Shown here: positions 1 to 5,628 of the stretch, piece after piece | Position numbering within the stretch: position 1 is the first letter of the stretch | Layout of the letters: each line of letters begins with the position of its first letter | Made by a program: the position numbers and the translations under genes | Source: Rickettsiaceae bacterium | GTDB lineage: Bacteria > Pseudomonadota > Alphaproteobacteria > Rickettsiales > Rickettsiaceae | Assembly (NCBI GenBank): GCA_028372485.1 | Contig: JAOMYS010000053.1 | Span: 1 to 6,787, forward strand | Direction: 5' to 3' | Length of the DNA stretch: 6,787 bases | The notes under the pieces: model-generated | Databases searched by the model: none | The model's input: the letters and a program-made list of their open reading frames with translations, nothing else | Told to the model about the DNA's origin: nothing

Positions 1-10
1 CATGATCTAA

Positions 11-59
11 AGATTCCGTATAATCCTCGCACTATAGTGCTTCGAATTTACGGAATGAC
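11..59 (-). repeat. Palindromic repeat element, copy 1
   Basis: The outer arms ATTCCGTA (13-20) and TACGGAAT (49-56) form a perfect 8-bp inverted repeat. Inside them is a perfect 12-bp palindrome, GCACTATAGTGC (29-40). Read on the minus strand, the element starts GTCATTCCGTAAA and ends TATACGGAATCT. Copy 2 (195-235) shares these two ends in the opposite orientation. The size and form recall the small palindromic elements scattered through Rickettsia genomes, but I cannot assign it to a named family. Confidence 0.6.
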
Positions 60-76
60 GGGTTTGGTGTATATGT

Positions 77-107
77 ACTATAGGTGCTTCGAGTTTACAA
101 AACTGAC
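77..107 (-). repeat. Degenerate partial copy of the palindromic repeat
   Basis: The segment ACTATAGGTGCTTCGAGTTT followed by ACAAAACTGAC matches positions 31-59 of copy 1 with a one-base insertion and a few substitutions. It keeps half of the inner palindrome and a damaged outer arm (TTACAAAAC in place of TTACGGAAT). It has no matching left arm, so it is a decayed half element in the same orientation as copy 1. Confidence 0.5.
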
Positions 108-194
108 AAATTAACTAGCAAAAGACGTTGTGCAAGTAATAGGCTATAAAGGCAACGCCAATAGAACCTTTTGTAAGCTCCATGCGTCCACACT

Positions 195-235
195 GTCTTT
201 CCGTAAACGACCGCTAAGGGAGCTATACGGAATCT
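195..235 (+). repeat. Palindromic repeat element, copy 2 (inverted)
   Basis: The arms TTCCGTA (199-205) and TACGGAA (226-232) are perfectly complementary around a 20-base centre that contains a short GCT/AGC stem (213-215 with 221-223). On the plus strand the element begins GTCTTTCCGTAAA and ends TATACGGAATCT, matching the minus-strand ends of copy 1 with one mismatch. The centres of the two copies are unrelated. The conserved part is therefore the ends, as expected of a mobile or structurally selected palindromic element. Confidence 0.55.
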
Positions 236-265
236 CATACTAGGCGAACCAACCTCCATATTTTA

Positions 266-304
266 GAGATCTCGTATAACTCGTAAAGAGCTCGCATGCG
301 AGAT
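266..304. repeat. Nested palindrome cluster
   Basis: Two perfect palindromes lie close together: GAGATCTC (266-273) and CTCGCATGCGAG (291-302). In addition, ATCTCG (269-274) pairs with CGAGAT (299-304), so the whole block can fold in alternative ways. There is no T-run on either side, so a rho-independent terminator is not supported. It is on the downstream side of the tRNA genes and could act as a 3' processing or transcription-stop structure. It could also be part of another decayed repeat. Confidence 0.4.
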
Positions 305-331
305 GATGACAGGTTGGGGAAATAGTAATGC

Positions 332-352
332 TCCAATTTACGGGATGACGGG
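332..352 (-). repeat. Half copy of the palindromic repeat next to tRNA-Arg
   Basis: This stretch repeats positions 42-62 of copy 1 (TTCGAATTTACGG-ATGACGGG type) with about three differences. It begins eight bases after the 3' CCA of tRNA-Arg, reading on the minus strand. No complementary left arm is evident, so it is a half element. It may lie in the 3' trailer of the tRNA transcript. Confidence 0.5.
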
Positions 353-360
353 CTGACTAT

Positions 361-437
<77 letters not shown>

Positions 438-484
438 TTAGATATTCTTGAAGACAGATTTAGATTCACTATAAAGACTTAAAG

Positions 485-559
485 TGGCTCCTCGGGCCGG
501 ACTCGAACCAGCGACCGAACGGTTAACAGCCGTTTGCTCTACCACTGAGCTACCGAGGA
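485..559 (-). tRNA. tRNA-Asn (anticodon GTT)
   Basis: On the minus strand the gene runs from T559 to the encoded CCA at 487-485, 75 nt in all. The acceptor arms TCCTCGG and CCGAGGA pair, with discriminator G at 488. The anticodon stem AACGG/CCGTT encloses CTGTTAA, giving anticodon GTT for Asn codons AAC and AAU. The D arm (GCTC...GAGC) and T arm (GGTTCGAGTCC) are canonical. It is the first gene of a two-tRNA cluster with tRNA-Arg(ACG). Confidence 0.96.
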
Positions 560-583
560 ACAGTGCAAATACATACCCGCACA

Positions 584-612
584 CTTATAACAAAAGTTTT
601 CTGTGCGGTCTA
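584..612 (-). promoter_or_regulatory. Candidate sigma70 promoter for the tRNA pair
   Basis: On the minus strand TAGACC (612-607) and TATAAG (589-584) are separated by exactly 17 bases, matching the -35 consensus at 4 of 6 positions and the -10 consensus at 5 of 6. Initiation would fall near 577, about 18 nt before the tRNA-Asn 5' end. A 7-bp inverted repeat, CCGCACA (577-583) with TGTGCGG (602-608), brackets the -10 element. It could be incidental or a protein-binding site. The call rests on motif matching only. Confidence 0.45.
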
Positions 613-674
613 GCGTTTTCTTATAAAGAGTAGATAAAAATCTCTTCTAAATAAAGATTACACCTTAACTATGT

Positions 675-732
675 CACCTAAAATCATCCTAGTTATTAAA
701 ATCTTACTTTTAGGTAAATGATTCTTTAGGTG
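675..732. promoter_or_regulatory. ACCTAAA inverted/direct repeat array
   Basis: The heptamer ACCTAAA occurs at 676-682 and, inverted as TTTAGGT, at 709-715 and 725-731. The first and last copies extend to a 13-base imperfect inverted repeat: CACCTAAA plus ATCAT against ATGAT plus TTTAGGTG, with a two-base bulge. The two inverted copies start 16 bp apart. The arrangement, 54-104 bp before the phospholipase start codon, suggests an operator or a leader-RNA hairpin, but no regulator is known from the window. Confidence 0.4.
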
Positions 733-736
733 GAAT

Positions 737-786
737 TAATGGCGTTAAGTTATAGTTAATATATTAACTATAACTTAACGCCATTA
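737..786. repeat. Perfect 50-bp palindrome at the phospholipase start
   Basis: Every base from 737 to 761 pairs with its partner from 786 to 762, giving 25-bp arms with no mismatch and no spacer. The pairing ends at 736/787. The outer arm contains TAATGGCG and the core is TTAATATATTAA. GTTA recurs in the left arm at 744, 749 and 755. The right end includes the A of the ATG at 786, so a transcript spanning it would bury the start codon in a hairpin. No U-run follows on either strand, which argues against a terminator. TATAAC at 769-774 could be a -10 element giving a nearly leaderless mRNA. Confidence 0.9.
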
Positions 787-1859
787 TGAAAAAACTGAGT
801 ACAGTTATGGAAATGCGAGAAACCATTTCATCCACTCATAATAAAAAAGGAATGCTTTCATTAGATGGAGGAGGAGTAAAGGGATACGCCATAATAAAAG
901 TTTTGGCACAAATTGAAAAAGCAACTCAAAAACCTGTTTACGAACTCTTTCCAGCAGGAGTTGTTGGAACTAGCATAGGAGGCATAATTGCTGGCTTATT
1001 AACGATTCCTAAAGAGGGAGGCAATATACCACATAGTGCATTAGAACTTGAAGAGATATTCCAAGATATAGCAGAAGATATATTTCAAAAATCTTGCTGT
1101 CGCATGCTTGCAAACCTACTGTGCTGCTCAGGACCTGCAAAGTACGACGAAAAAACTCTAGAAAAACACCTTTCTAAGTATTTTCAAAAATTTAAAATGG
1201 AAGATGCACTTGTACCATTAATTGTCACAACAGTAGAAAATGAAAATTCCGAAATCATATTGCTTGGGTCACATAATAAGTTTAAAGACTGGTCTATGGC
1301 AACAGCAATGCGTGCTACCTCCGCAGCCCCTACTTATTTCACACCTGAAACTATAAATGGTAAAACGCTTATAGATGGGGGGCTAGCAGCTAATAACCCT
1401 TCTGGCCCTGGAACACGAGGAATAATTAATACAACCAACATAGACAGAGATTCTCTTAAAGTATTCTATGTCAATTTAGAGCATAAGACATCTTTTAATG
1501 AGAGTAATGCAATACCAGGATTCGGTATTACTGTAATGAAGAGAATGTTTGCTGCAGCAGAACATCTATCATCTAAAGAGTCAGCAAACATAGTGGGGCA
1601 AGAAGATTTTCATGAGTTTGTGATTAATACAGAAACTCCTATTGATCTTGATGATTCATCTCAGGAAACATTTGATCAATTAGCACTATATGCAAAAAAA
1701 TCTTGGTGCGATCCGAATAATAAAGACTTTATAGAAGCATTGACTGGCAATACACAGCAATATGAGCAAGTAGCTCAATCATTTACGCAAGCCATACAAA
1801 CTTTAGGAGCGCATAATGATGACAATTACCATCATTATTATGGTCCATATTATGAATAA
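786..1859 (+). CDS. Patatin-like phospholipase (predicted phospholipase A2)
   Basis: The predicted role is acyl-ester hydrolysis of phospholipids by a Ser/Asp dyad. Motifs in order are the oxyanion-hole loop DGGGVKG (residues 27-33), the nucleophile elbow GTSIGG (61-66, Ser63), and DGG with Asp197 (197-199) followed by NNP (203-205). At 357 residues it has a full patatin domain with a C-terminal extension. Related rickettsial patatins (Pat1, Pat2) are known host-membrane phospholipases; a similar role here is inference. I see no signal peptide or membrane segment. Unusual points are two cysteine pairs, C104-C105 and C113-C114, and a tail rich in His, Tyr and Asn (about 344-357). The start at 786 has no Shine-Dalgarno sequence and overlaps a 50-bp palindrome. 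ATG codons at 807, 813 and 852 are alternatives, and all leave the catalytic core intact. Confidence 0.92.
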   Translation: MKKLSTVMEMRETISSTHNKKGMLSLDGGGVKGYAIIKVLAQIEKATQKPVYELFPAGVVGTSIGGIIAGLLTIPKEGGNIPHSALELEEIFQDIAEDIFQKSCCRMLANLLCCSGPAKYDEKTLEKHLSKYFQKFKMEDALVPLIVTTVENENSEIILLGSHNKFKDWSMATAMRATSAAPTYFTPETINGKTLIDGGLAANNPSGPGTRGIINTTNIDRDSLKVFYVNLEHKTSFNESNAIPGFGITVMKRMFAAAEHLSSKESANIVGQEDFHEFVINTETPIDLDDSSQETFDQLALYAKKSWCDPNNKDFIEALTGNTQQYEQVAQSFTQAIQTLGAHNDDNYHHYYGPYYE

Positions 1860-1928
1860 TTTACTTACTTTACTCACTGATTGGTTTACTTTATAGTGAA
1901 ATTGCGCCTTATATAACTAAGCTTGTAT

Positions 1929-2561
1929 ATGAATTTACCTAGCAACCCCAGATTACTGTCATTCTTAAGGGAATTATTCGATACTAACACAGAGTTTGCA
2001 AGCTCACATGATGATAATTTTTTTGCTAAATTTCAGGATAAACAAACTCCTAAATTAACTATTCTAAAATGTTCAGACTCCAGAGTGCAAATGGAATCTT
2101 TTGACAAAACGCCACAAAATGGAGTTTTTGCCATTCGGAATATAGGAAATCAAATAGTTAATAATGAAGGCTCCGTAGATTACGGAGTACAAGTCTTAAA
2201 GACCCCCTTTCTTTTGATTATAGGTCATTCCGGGTGTGGAGCAGTTGAGGCAGCTTTATCATCTAAACCAACAAACATACCATCAATTGATAGTGAACTC
2301 AGCGTAATGCAGCTTAAATCAACATGTGAAAAAGATGCAATTATAGAAAATGTAAATTCCCAAATAGCATATGCCGTGAAAAAGTATCAAGCACTAATTG
2401 ACTCAGACCAATTAACAATCATAGGAGCAGTGTATGATTTCAAAAACGATTTTGAGTTTGGTCATGGAAGAGTCGTTCTAACTAATGTCAATGGAATTAC
2501 AGACAAAAGTAAGATCAACGAACAATACCTATCCGATATCCCAGATTTGCATTTTTTATGA
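1929..2561 (+). CDS. Beta-class carbonic anhydrase
   Basis: The family catalyses reversible hydration of CO2 to bicarbonate with a catalytic zinc. With the start at 1929 the protein has 210 residues, typical of bacterial beta-class enzymes. The zinc ligands are Cys48 in CSDSR (48-52), His100 and Cys103 in HSGCG (100-104). The Asp50/Arg52 pair of the active site is present, and FAIRNIGN (67-74) is the usual conserved block. No signal peptide is seen, so it should be cytoplasmic. The frame extends to a TTG at 1923, but the ATG six bases later is the simpler start; neither has a clear Shine-Dalgarno. It follows the phospholipase gene by 69 bp on the same strand, with no obvious terminator between, and could be co-transcribed. 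Its stop is one base from the stop of the opposing acetyltransferase gene. Confidence 0.93.
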   Translation: MNLPSNPRLLSFLRELFDTNTEFASSHDDNFFAKFQDKQTPKLTILKCSDSRVQMESFDKTPQNGVFAIRNIGNQIVNNEGSVDYGVQVLKTPFLLIIGHSGCGAVEAALSSKPTNIPSIDSELSVMQLKSTCEKDAIIENVNSQIAYAVKKYQALIDSDQLTIIGAVYDFKNDFEFGHGRVVLTNVNGITDKSKINEQYLSDIPDLHFL

Positions 2562-2562
2562 G

Positions 2563-3132
2563 CTACTGTTGATGTATAACCTCATGTACTCTAGCGTACA
2601 TGTAATAATCTTTATGCTCTCCTTCTACAACTTCGTATCGTTTCATTAAGCCTTCACGCTTAAAACCGCATCTCTCTAGAACTTTAATAGACCTTTCGTT
2701 ATCAATGATTGAAGTTGCTTGGATTCTAACTAACTGTAGCGCATAATCGGCAAATGATAATATTCCTTTTACTGATTTCAACATAATCCCCTTGCCCCAA
2801 TAATTTGGATTTAAATCATAACTGATATCAGCTCTAGAATTTTGAAAAGACATTACGTTAAACCCAGCAGTACCGATCATCTGATTATTATCTTTTAGTG
2901 CAATAGCCCAATATATACTCCTTTTATTAGGAAATATGCTTGCCCAGTATTTTACCTCGGTAAGTGCTTTATCAAAATCTTGAGGCCTATTTTCTTTTGT
3001 AAGAAAGCCAGCCATCTCATCCTTGCTCATATAATCTAAGTAGTCCTGAGCATCAGACTCAACTATCTCCCTGAGTATTATGTCACCTAAATCAATTGTT
3101 GGAAACTCTCTAAAAAAACACTGAGTATTCAT
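2563..3132 (-). CDS. GNAT-family N-acetyltransferase (RimJ/RimL type)
   Basis: The 189-residue protein has the layout of the RimJ/RimL branch of GNAT enzymes, which transfer acetyl from acetyl-CoA to protein N-termini or small amines. The N-terminal LREIVESDAQDYLDYMS (about 20-36) is the typical first strand and helix. The acetyl-CoA pyrophosphate loop is NYWGKGIM (110-117), followed by a helix. NERSIKVLERCGFKREG (145-161) is the conserved C-terminal motif of this branch. The substrate cannot be told from sequence; ribosomal-protein acetylation is only the family name. AGAGGA lies seven bases before the ATG, a strong site by local standards. The gene starts 14 nt after the mraY stop, so it is probably the last gene of the mur operon. 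It may have no link to cell-wall synthesis beyond shared transcription. Confidence 0.88.
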   Translation of the reverse strand: MNTQCFFREFPTIDLGDIILREIVESDAQDYLDYMSKDEMAGFLTKENRPQDFDKALTEVKYWASIFPNKRSIYWAIALKDNNQMIGTAGFNVMSFQNSRADISYDLNPNYWGKGIMLKSVKGILSFADYALQLVRIQATSIIDNERSIKVLERCGFKREGLMKRYEVVEGEHKDYYMYARVHEVIHQQ

Positions 3133-3146
3133 TAACTTTCCTCTTC

Positions 3147-4235
3147 TTATCTTAACTTCAACGAAGACAAACCAATAAGAGCAAAAATGATAGCCAATAT
3201 CCAGAATCTTATAACGATCTTAGATTCCTTCCACCCTTTTTTTTCAAAATGATGATGTATTGGAGCCATTAGAAAGACCCTCTTCCCACCTGTTATTTTA
3301 TAGTAATAAACCTGTATAATTACAGATATTGTCTCCATTACAAAAACTCCGCCAATTATGCTAAGTACTATCTCATGCTTTGTAATAACGCTTATAGTAC
3401 CCAACACACCACCTAAGGATAAGCTCCCAGTATCACCCATAAATATTTCAGCAGGCTGAGCATTGTACCATAAGAAACCAAGGCTGCTACCGATGATAGA
3501 TGCACATAGTACGGTTAGCTCTCCTGCATGTGGGACGTAAATTATCTGTAAGTAATTTGCATATATACTGTTTCCTACAAGATAAGAAATCAATCCAAAA
3601 GATGCTACTGCGATTGTAATAGTTCCTATTGCAAGACCATCTAAACCGTCTGTAAGATTTACGGCATTAGAAGAACCTATGATGACACACATAGCAAATG
3701 GTATATAGAAATATCCTAAATCTATCAAAAATTGTTTAAAAAATGGAAATGCTAATTTTGTAGTATAATCTGATTTAGCGTAATATTGAATAACTAAGAA
3801 TGCAATAAAGCTGACAATAAATTGCATTGTCAGCTTCGCCTTACCACTAATACCACGATAATTATTTTGCGTAACCTTGGTATAATCATCAATGAAACCC
3901 AAAACACCAAACATGATAAGCACAAAAAGACATACCAAAATATAAAGATTGGTAACATCTGAAAAAAGCAATGTAGAGATAATAGTAGATGCAAGAATCA
4001 TCAGACCGCCCATAGTAGGAGTACCAGCTTTTTTAAAATGGCTCTTCGGCCCATCCTCCCTTATTGGTTGCCCGTGCTTTTGAATATTAGGTAAATATGA
4101 GATTAATCTAGGAGCAATAATAAAACATGTAATCATACTAAATAAAATAGCAAGACCGCTTCTGAAGCTAATATATGTAAATAAATTCGCTAAATGAAAA
4201 TGCTGTGCATATGGCAAAAAAAGATTATAGAACAT
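3147..4235 (-). CDS. mraY: Phospho-N-acetylmuramoyl-pentapeptide-transferase MraY
   Basis: MraY is the integral membrane enzyme that moves phospho-MurNAc-pentapeptide from UDP to undecaprenyl phosphate, giving lipid I. The 362-residue protein has about ten hydrophobic segments. Cytoplasmic signature motifs are IDDYTKV with Asp116-Asp117, NAVNLTDGLDG (190-200), MGDTGS (266-271) and the HHH triad (327-329) in APIHHHFE. The frame opens as far as 4268, but the ATG at 4235 is chosen. It has GGGAG six bases upstream, and the resulting N-terminus MFYNLFLP fits my recollection of rickettsial MraY. The extra 11 residues would lie inside murF coding sequence. With this start the gene overlaps the end of murF by 11 nt, suggesting translational coupling. 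Confidence 0.96.
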   Translation of the reverse strand: MFYNLFLPYAQHFHLANLFTYISFRSGLAILFSMITCFIIAPRLISYLPNIQKHGQPIREDGPKSHFKKAGTPTMGGLMILASTIISTLLFSDVTNLYILVCLFVLIMFGVLGFIDDYTKVTQNNYRGISGKAKLTMQFIVSFIAFLVIQYYAKSDYTTKLAFPFFKQFLIDLGYFYIPFAMCVIIGSSNAVNLTDGLDGLAIGTITIAVASFGLISYLVGNSIYANYLQIIYVPHAGELTVLCASIIGSSLGFLWYNAQPAEIFMGDTGSLSLGGVLGTISVITKHEIVLSIIGGVFVMETISVIIQVYYYKITGGKRVFLMAPIHHHFEKKGWKESKIVIRFWILAIIFALIGLSSLKLR

Positions 4236-5616
4236 CACAAACTCCCAAGTGCTTTGCAAGCTTATCAAGCCTTCTAGACCGTGACCCTTTCATTAAAATC
4301 ATTTCACCCCCTTTTATATAGTCATCTATTGAGTCTATTAGCTGATTTACATCCTCATAATATATTGCCAATATATTATCAGAAAAACTATTTTTTAAAT
4401 GACCCATAAATTTTCCTACCAAAAAAACTATAGAAACTCCAGAACCTTCTATGTAAGACACCATCTTTTCATGCAATGCTAAGCTATTTTTGCCAAGTTC
4501 ACCCATATCACCGAGAATTGCGATTTTCTTGTTATTTTCAAATTGAGCGAGATGCAAAAGCGAAGCTTTTAGTGATTGCGGGTTAGAATTATAATAATCA
4601 CATACTATCTTATAAGACTTACGATTATGCGTGATCTCTTCTATCTTCCCCCTACCCTTAATTGCCTCTATCTGTGACATAACTGAGAATGAGTCTTCTA
4701 TATTTAAGTTAAGTGCGGTTAAAACGGCAAAAATAGAAGCAAGATTTTCAGCTAAATGAGTTGGTATTATATCATTTATTGTTAATTCAATCTCTTTTCT
4801 CCTCAGTTGATATGCAAGCCTTGTATTATCATTGCCTAGTATCTCATGAGAAACCAATTTTACATCAGACTCTTCATGGATTCCAAATGTTTTAATACTA
4901 TCTAACTTAGAATGATTTGTTATGTTATTAACACAATGCTGATAAACAGCCATATCACGGTTAATAATCGCTATTCCAGTTTTAGGATTTATTCCATCAA
5001 AAATTTCGCATTTTGCATCTGCAATTTCTTCGGCTGAATTAAAAAATTCAATATGGCCTTCTGATACGGTAGTAATAATTGCAATATCCGGTCTTACATC
5101 TTTGCTTAAAGGGCTTATTTCGTTCTTAGCGTTCATTCCCATTTCAATAATTGCATAATCAGTATCGTCTGGAATAGATGATAATGCTAAAGAAACCCCA
5201 AGCTCGTTATTGAAAGTACCATGGCTTGCATAAGTTTTGCCATATGCAGTTAAAACTTTCTTCAACGCTTCTTTCGTGCTGGTTTTACCCACGCTTCCAG
5301 TGATTGCTATGAACTTAGCATTGGATTCCTCTCTTTTATACCTGGCAAGCTGATCTAGAGCCTTGCGTGTATCTTTTACTTTAACTAGTTTTTTGTTATC
5401 ACTCTCAGAAATATCTTTAGATATAATAGCGCAAGCTGCACCTCGTGCTAAAGCATCTTGTACAAATTCATGCCCATCACGATTTCCACTAAGAGCTATA
5501 AATATATCGTCCTTTTGTATATCTTTTGAATTAAATTGAACCTTTCTATATAACCTTCCATGATCTGGAATATCTACAGATAATGCTTCTTTCAATTGTT
5601 TATCAGTCCAAATCAT
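4225..5616 (-). CDS. murF: UDP-MurNAc-tripeptide--D-alanyl-D-alanine ligase MurF
   Basis: MurF is the cytoplasmic ATP-dependent ligase that adds D-Ala-D-Ala to UDP-MurNAc-tripeptide, completing the pentapeptide used by MraY. At 463 residues it is close to the usual length. Visible motifs are the P-loop TGSVGKTS (106-113), GTFNNELGVSL (133-143), EMGMN (158-162), HLAENL (287-292), GRGK (321-324) and DYYNSNPQS (340-348). The last is the family's DxSYNANP-like block, with Tyr and Ser replacing the more common Ser and Ala. LGDMGELG (368-375) and MKGSRS (442-447) close the C-terminal domain. AGGA lies ten bases before the ATG. The gene starts 12 nt after the murE stop and overlaps mraY, in a compact dcw-type order. 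Confidence 0.96.
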   Translation of the reverse strand: MIWTDKQLKEALSVDIPDHGRLYRKVQFNSKDIQKDDIFIALSGNRDGHEFVQDALARGAACAIISKDISESDNKKLVKVKDTRKALDQLARYKREESNAKFIAITGSVGKTSTKEALKKVLTAYGKTYASHGTFNNELGVSLALSSIPDDTDYAIIEMGMNAKNEISPLSKDVRPDIAIITTVSEGHIEFFNSAEEIADAKCEIFDGINPKTGIAIINRDMAVYQHCVNNITNHSKLDSIKTFGIHEESDVKLVSHEILGNDNTRLAYQLRRKEIELTINDIIPTHLAENLASIFAVLTALNLNIEDSFSVMSQIEAIKGRGKIEEITHNRKSYKIVCDYYNSNPQSLKASLLHLAQFENNKKIAILGDMGELGKNSLALHEKMVSYIEGSGVSIVFLVGKFMGHLKNSFSDNILAIYYEDVNQLIDSIDDYIKGGEMILMKGSRSRRLDKLAKHLGVCDVL

Positions 5617-5628
5617 TATTTTTTTATC

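Larger units (their letters stand above)
1..360. other. Gene-free region with degenerate palindromic repeats
   Basis: No open frame of useful length or recognisable protein remnant was seen here on either strand. The stretch lies downstream of the minus-strand tRNA pair. It contains two full and two partial copies of a short repeat with TTCCGTA/TACGGAA arms, and a palindromic cluster around 266-304. The rest (about 107-194 and 237-265) shows only weak, imperfect inverted pairs, for example CAAAAG at 119-124 with CTTTTG at 168-173. I see no clear intrinsic terminator with a U-tract for the tRNAs. The region is probably decayed intergenic DNA seeded with small repeats. Confidence 0.6.

Noticed and set aside
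1..360. CRISPR array or insertion sequence
   Set aside because: The repeats are few, irregularly spaced and in both orientations, with no spacers of constant length and no transposase remnant.
737..786. Palindrome as a rho-independent terminator
   Set aside because: No U-run follows the stem on either strand, and no gene ends just before it in either direction.
737..786. Palindrome as a telomere-resolution site of a protelomerase
   Set aside because: Size and symmetry are comparable to such sites, but there is no protelomerase gene here and no sign of a linear replicon; it remains only a reason to check the reads.
1860..1928. Promoter for the carbonic anhydrase gene
   Set aside because: TTTACT (1885) and TATATA (1910) are present, but the 19-base spacing and poor -35 match are not better than chance in AT-rich DNA.
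4236..4268. Longer MraY starting at 4268
   Set aside because: The extra 11 residues lie inside murF coding sequence, while the ATG at 4235 has a well-spaced GGGAG and yields a typical MraY N-terminus.
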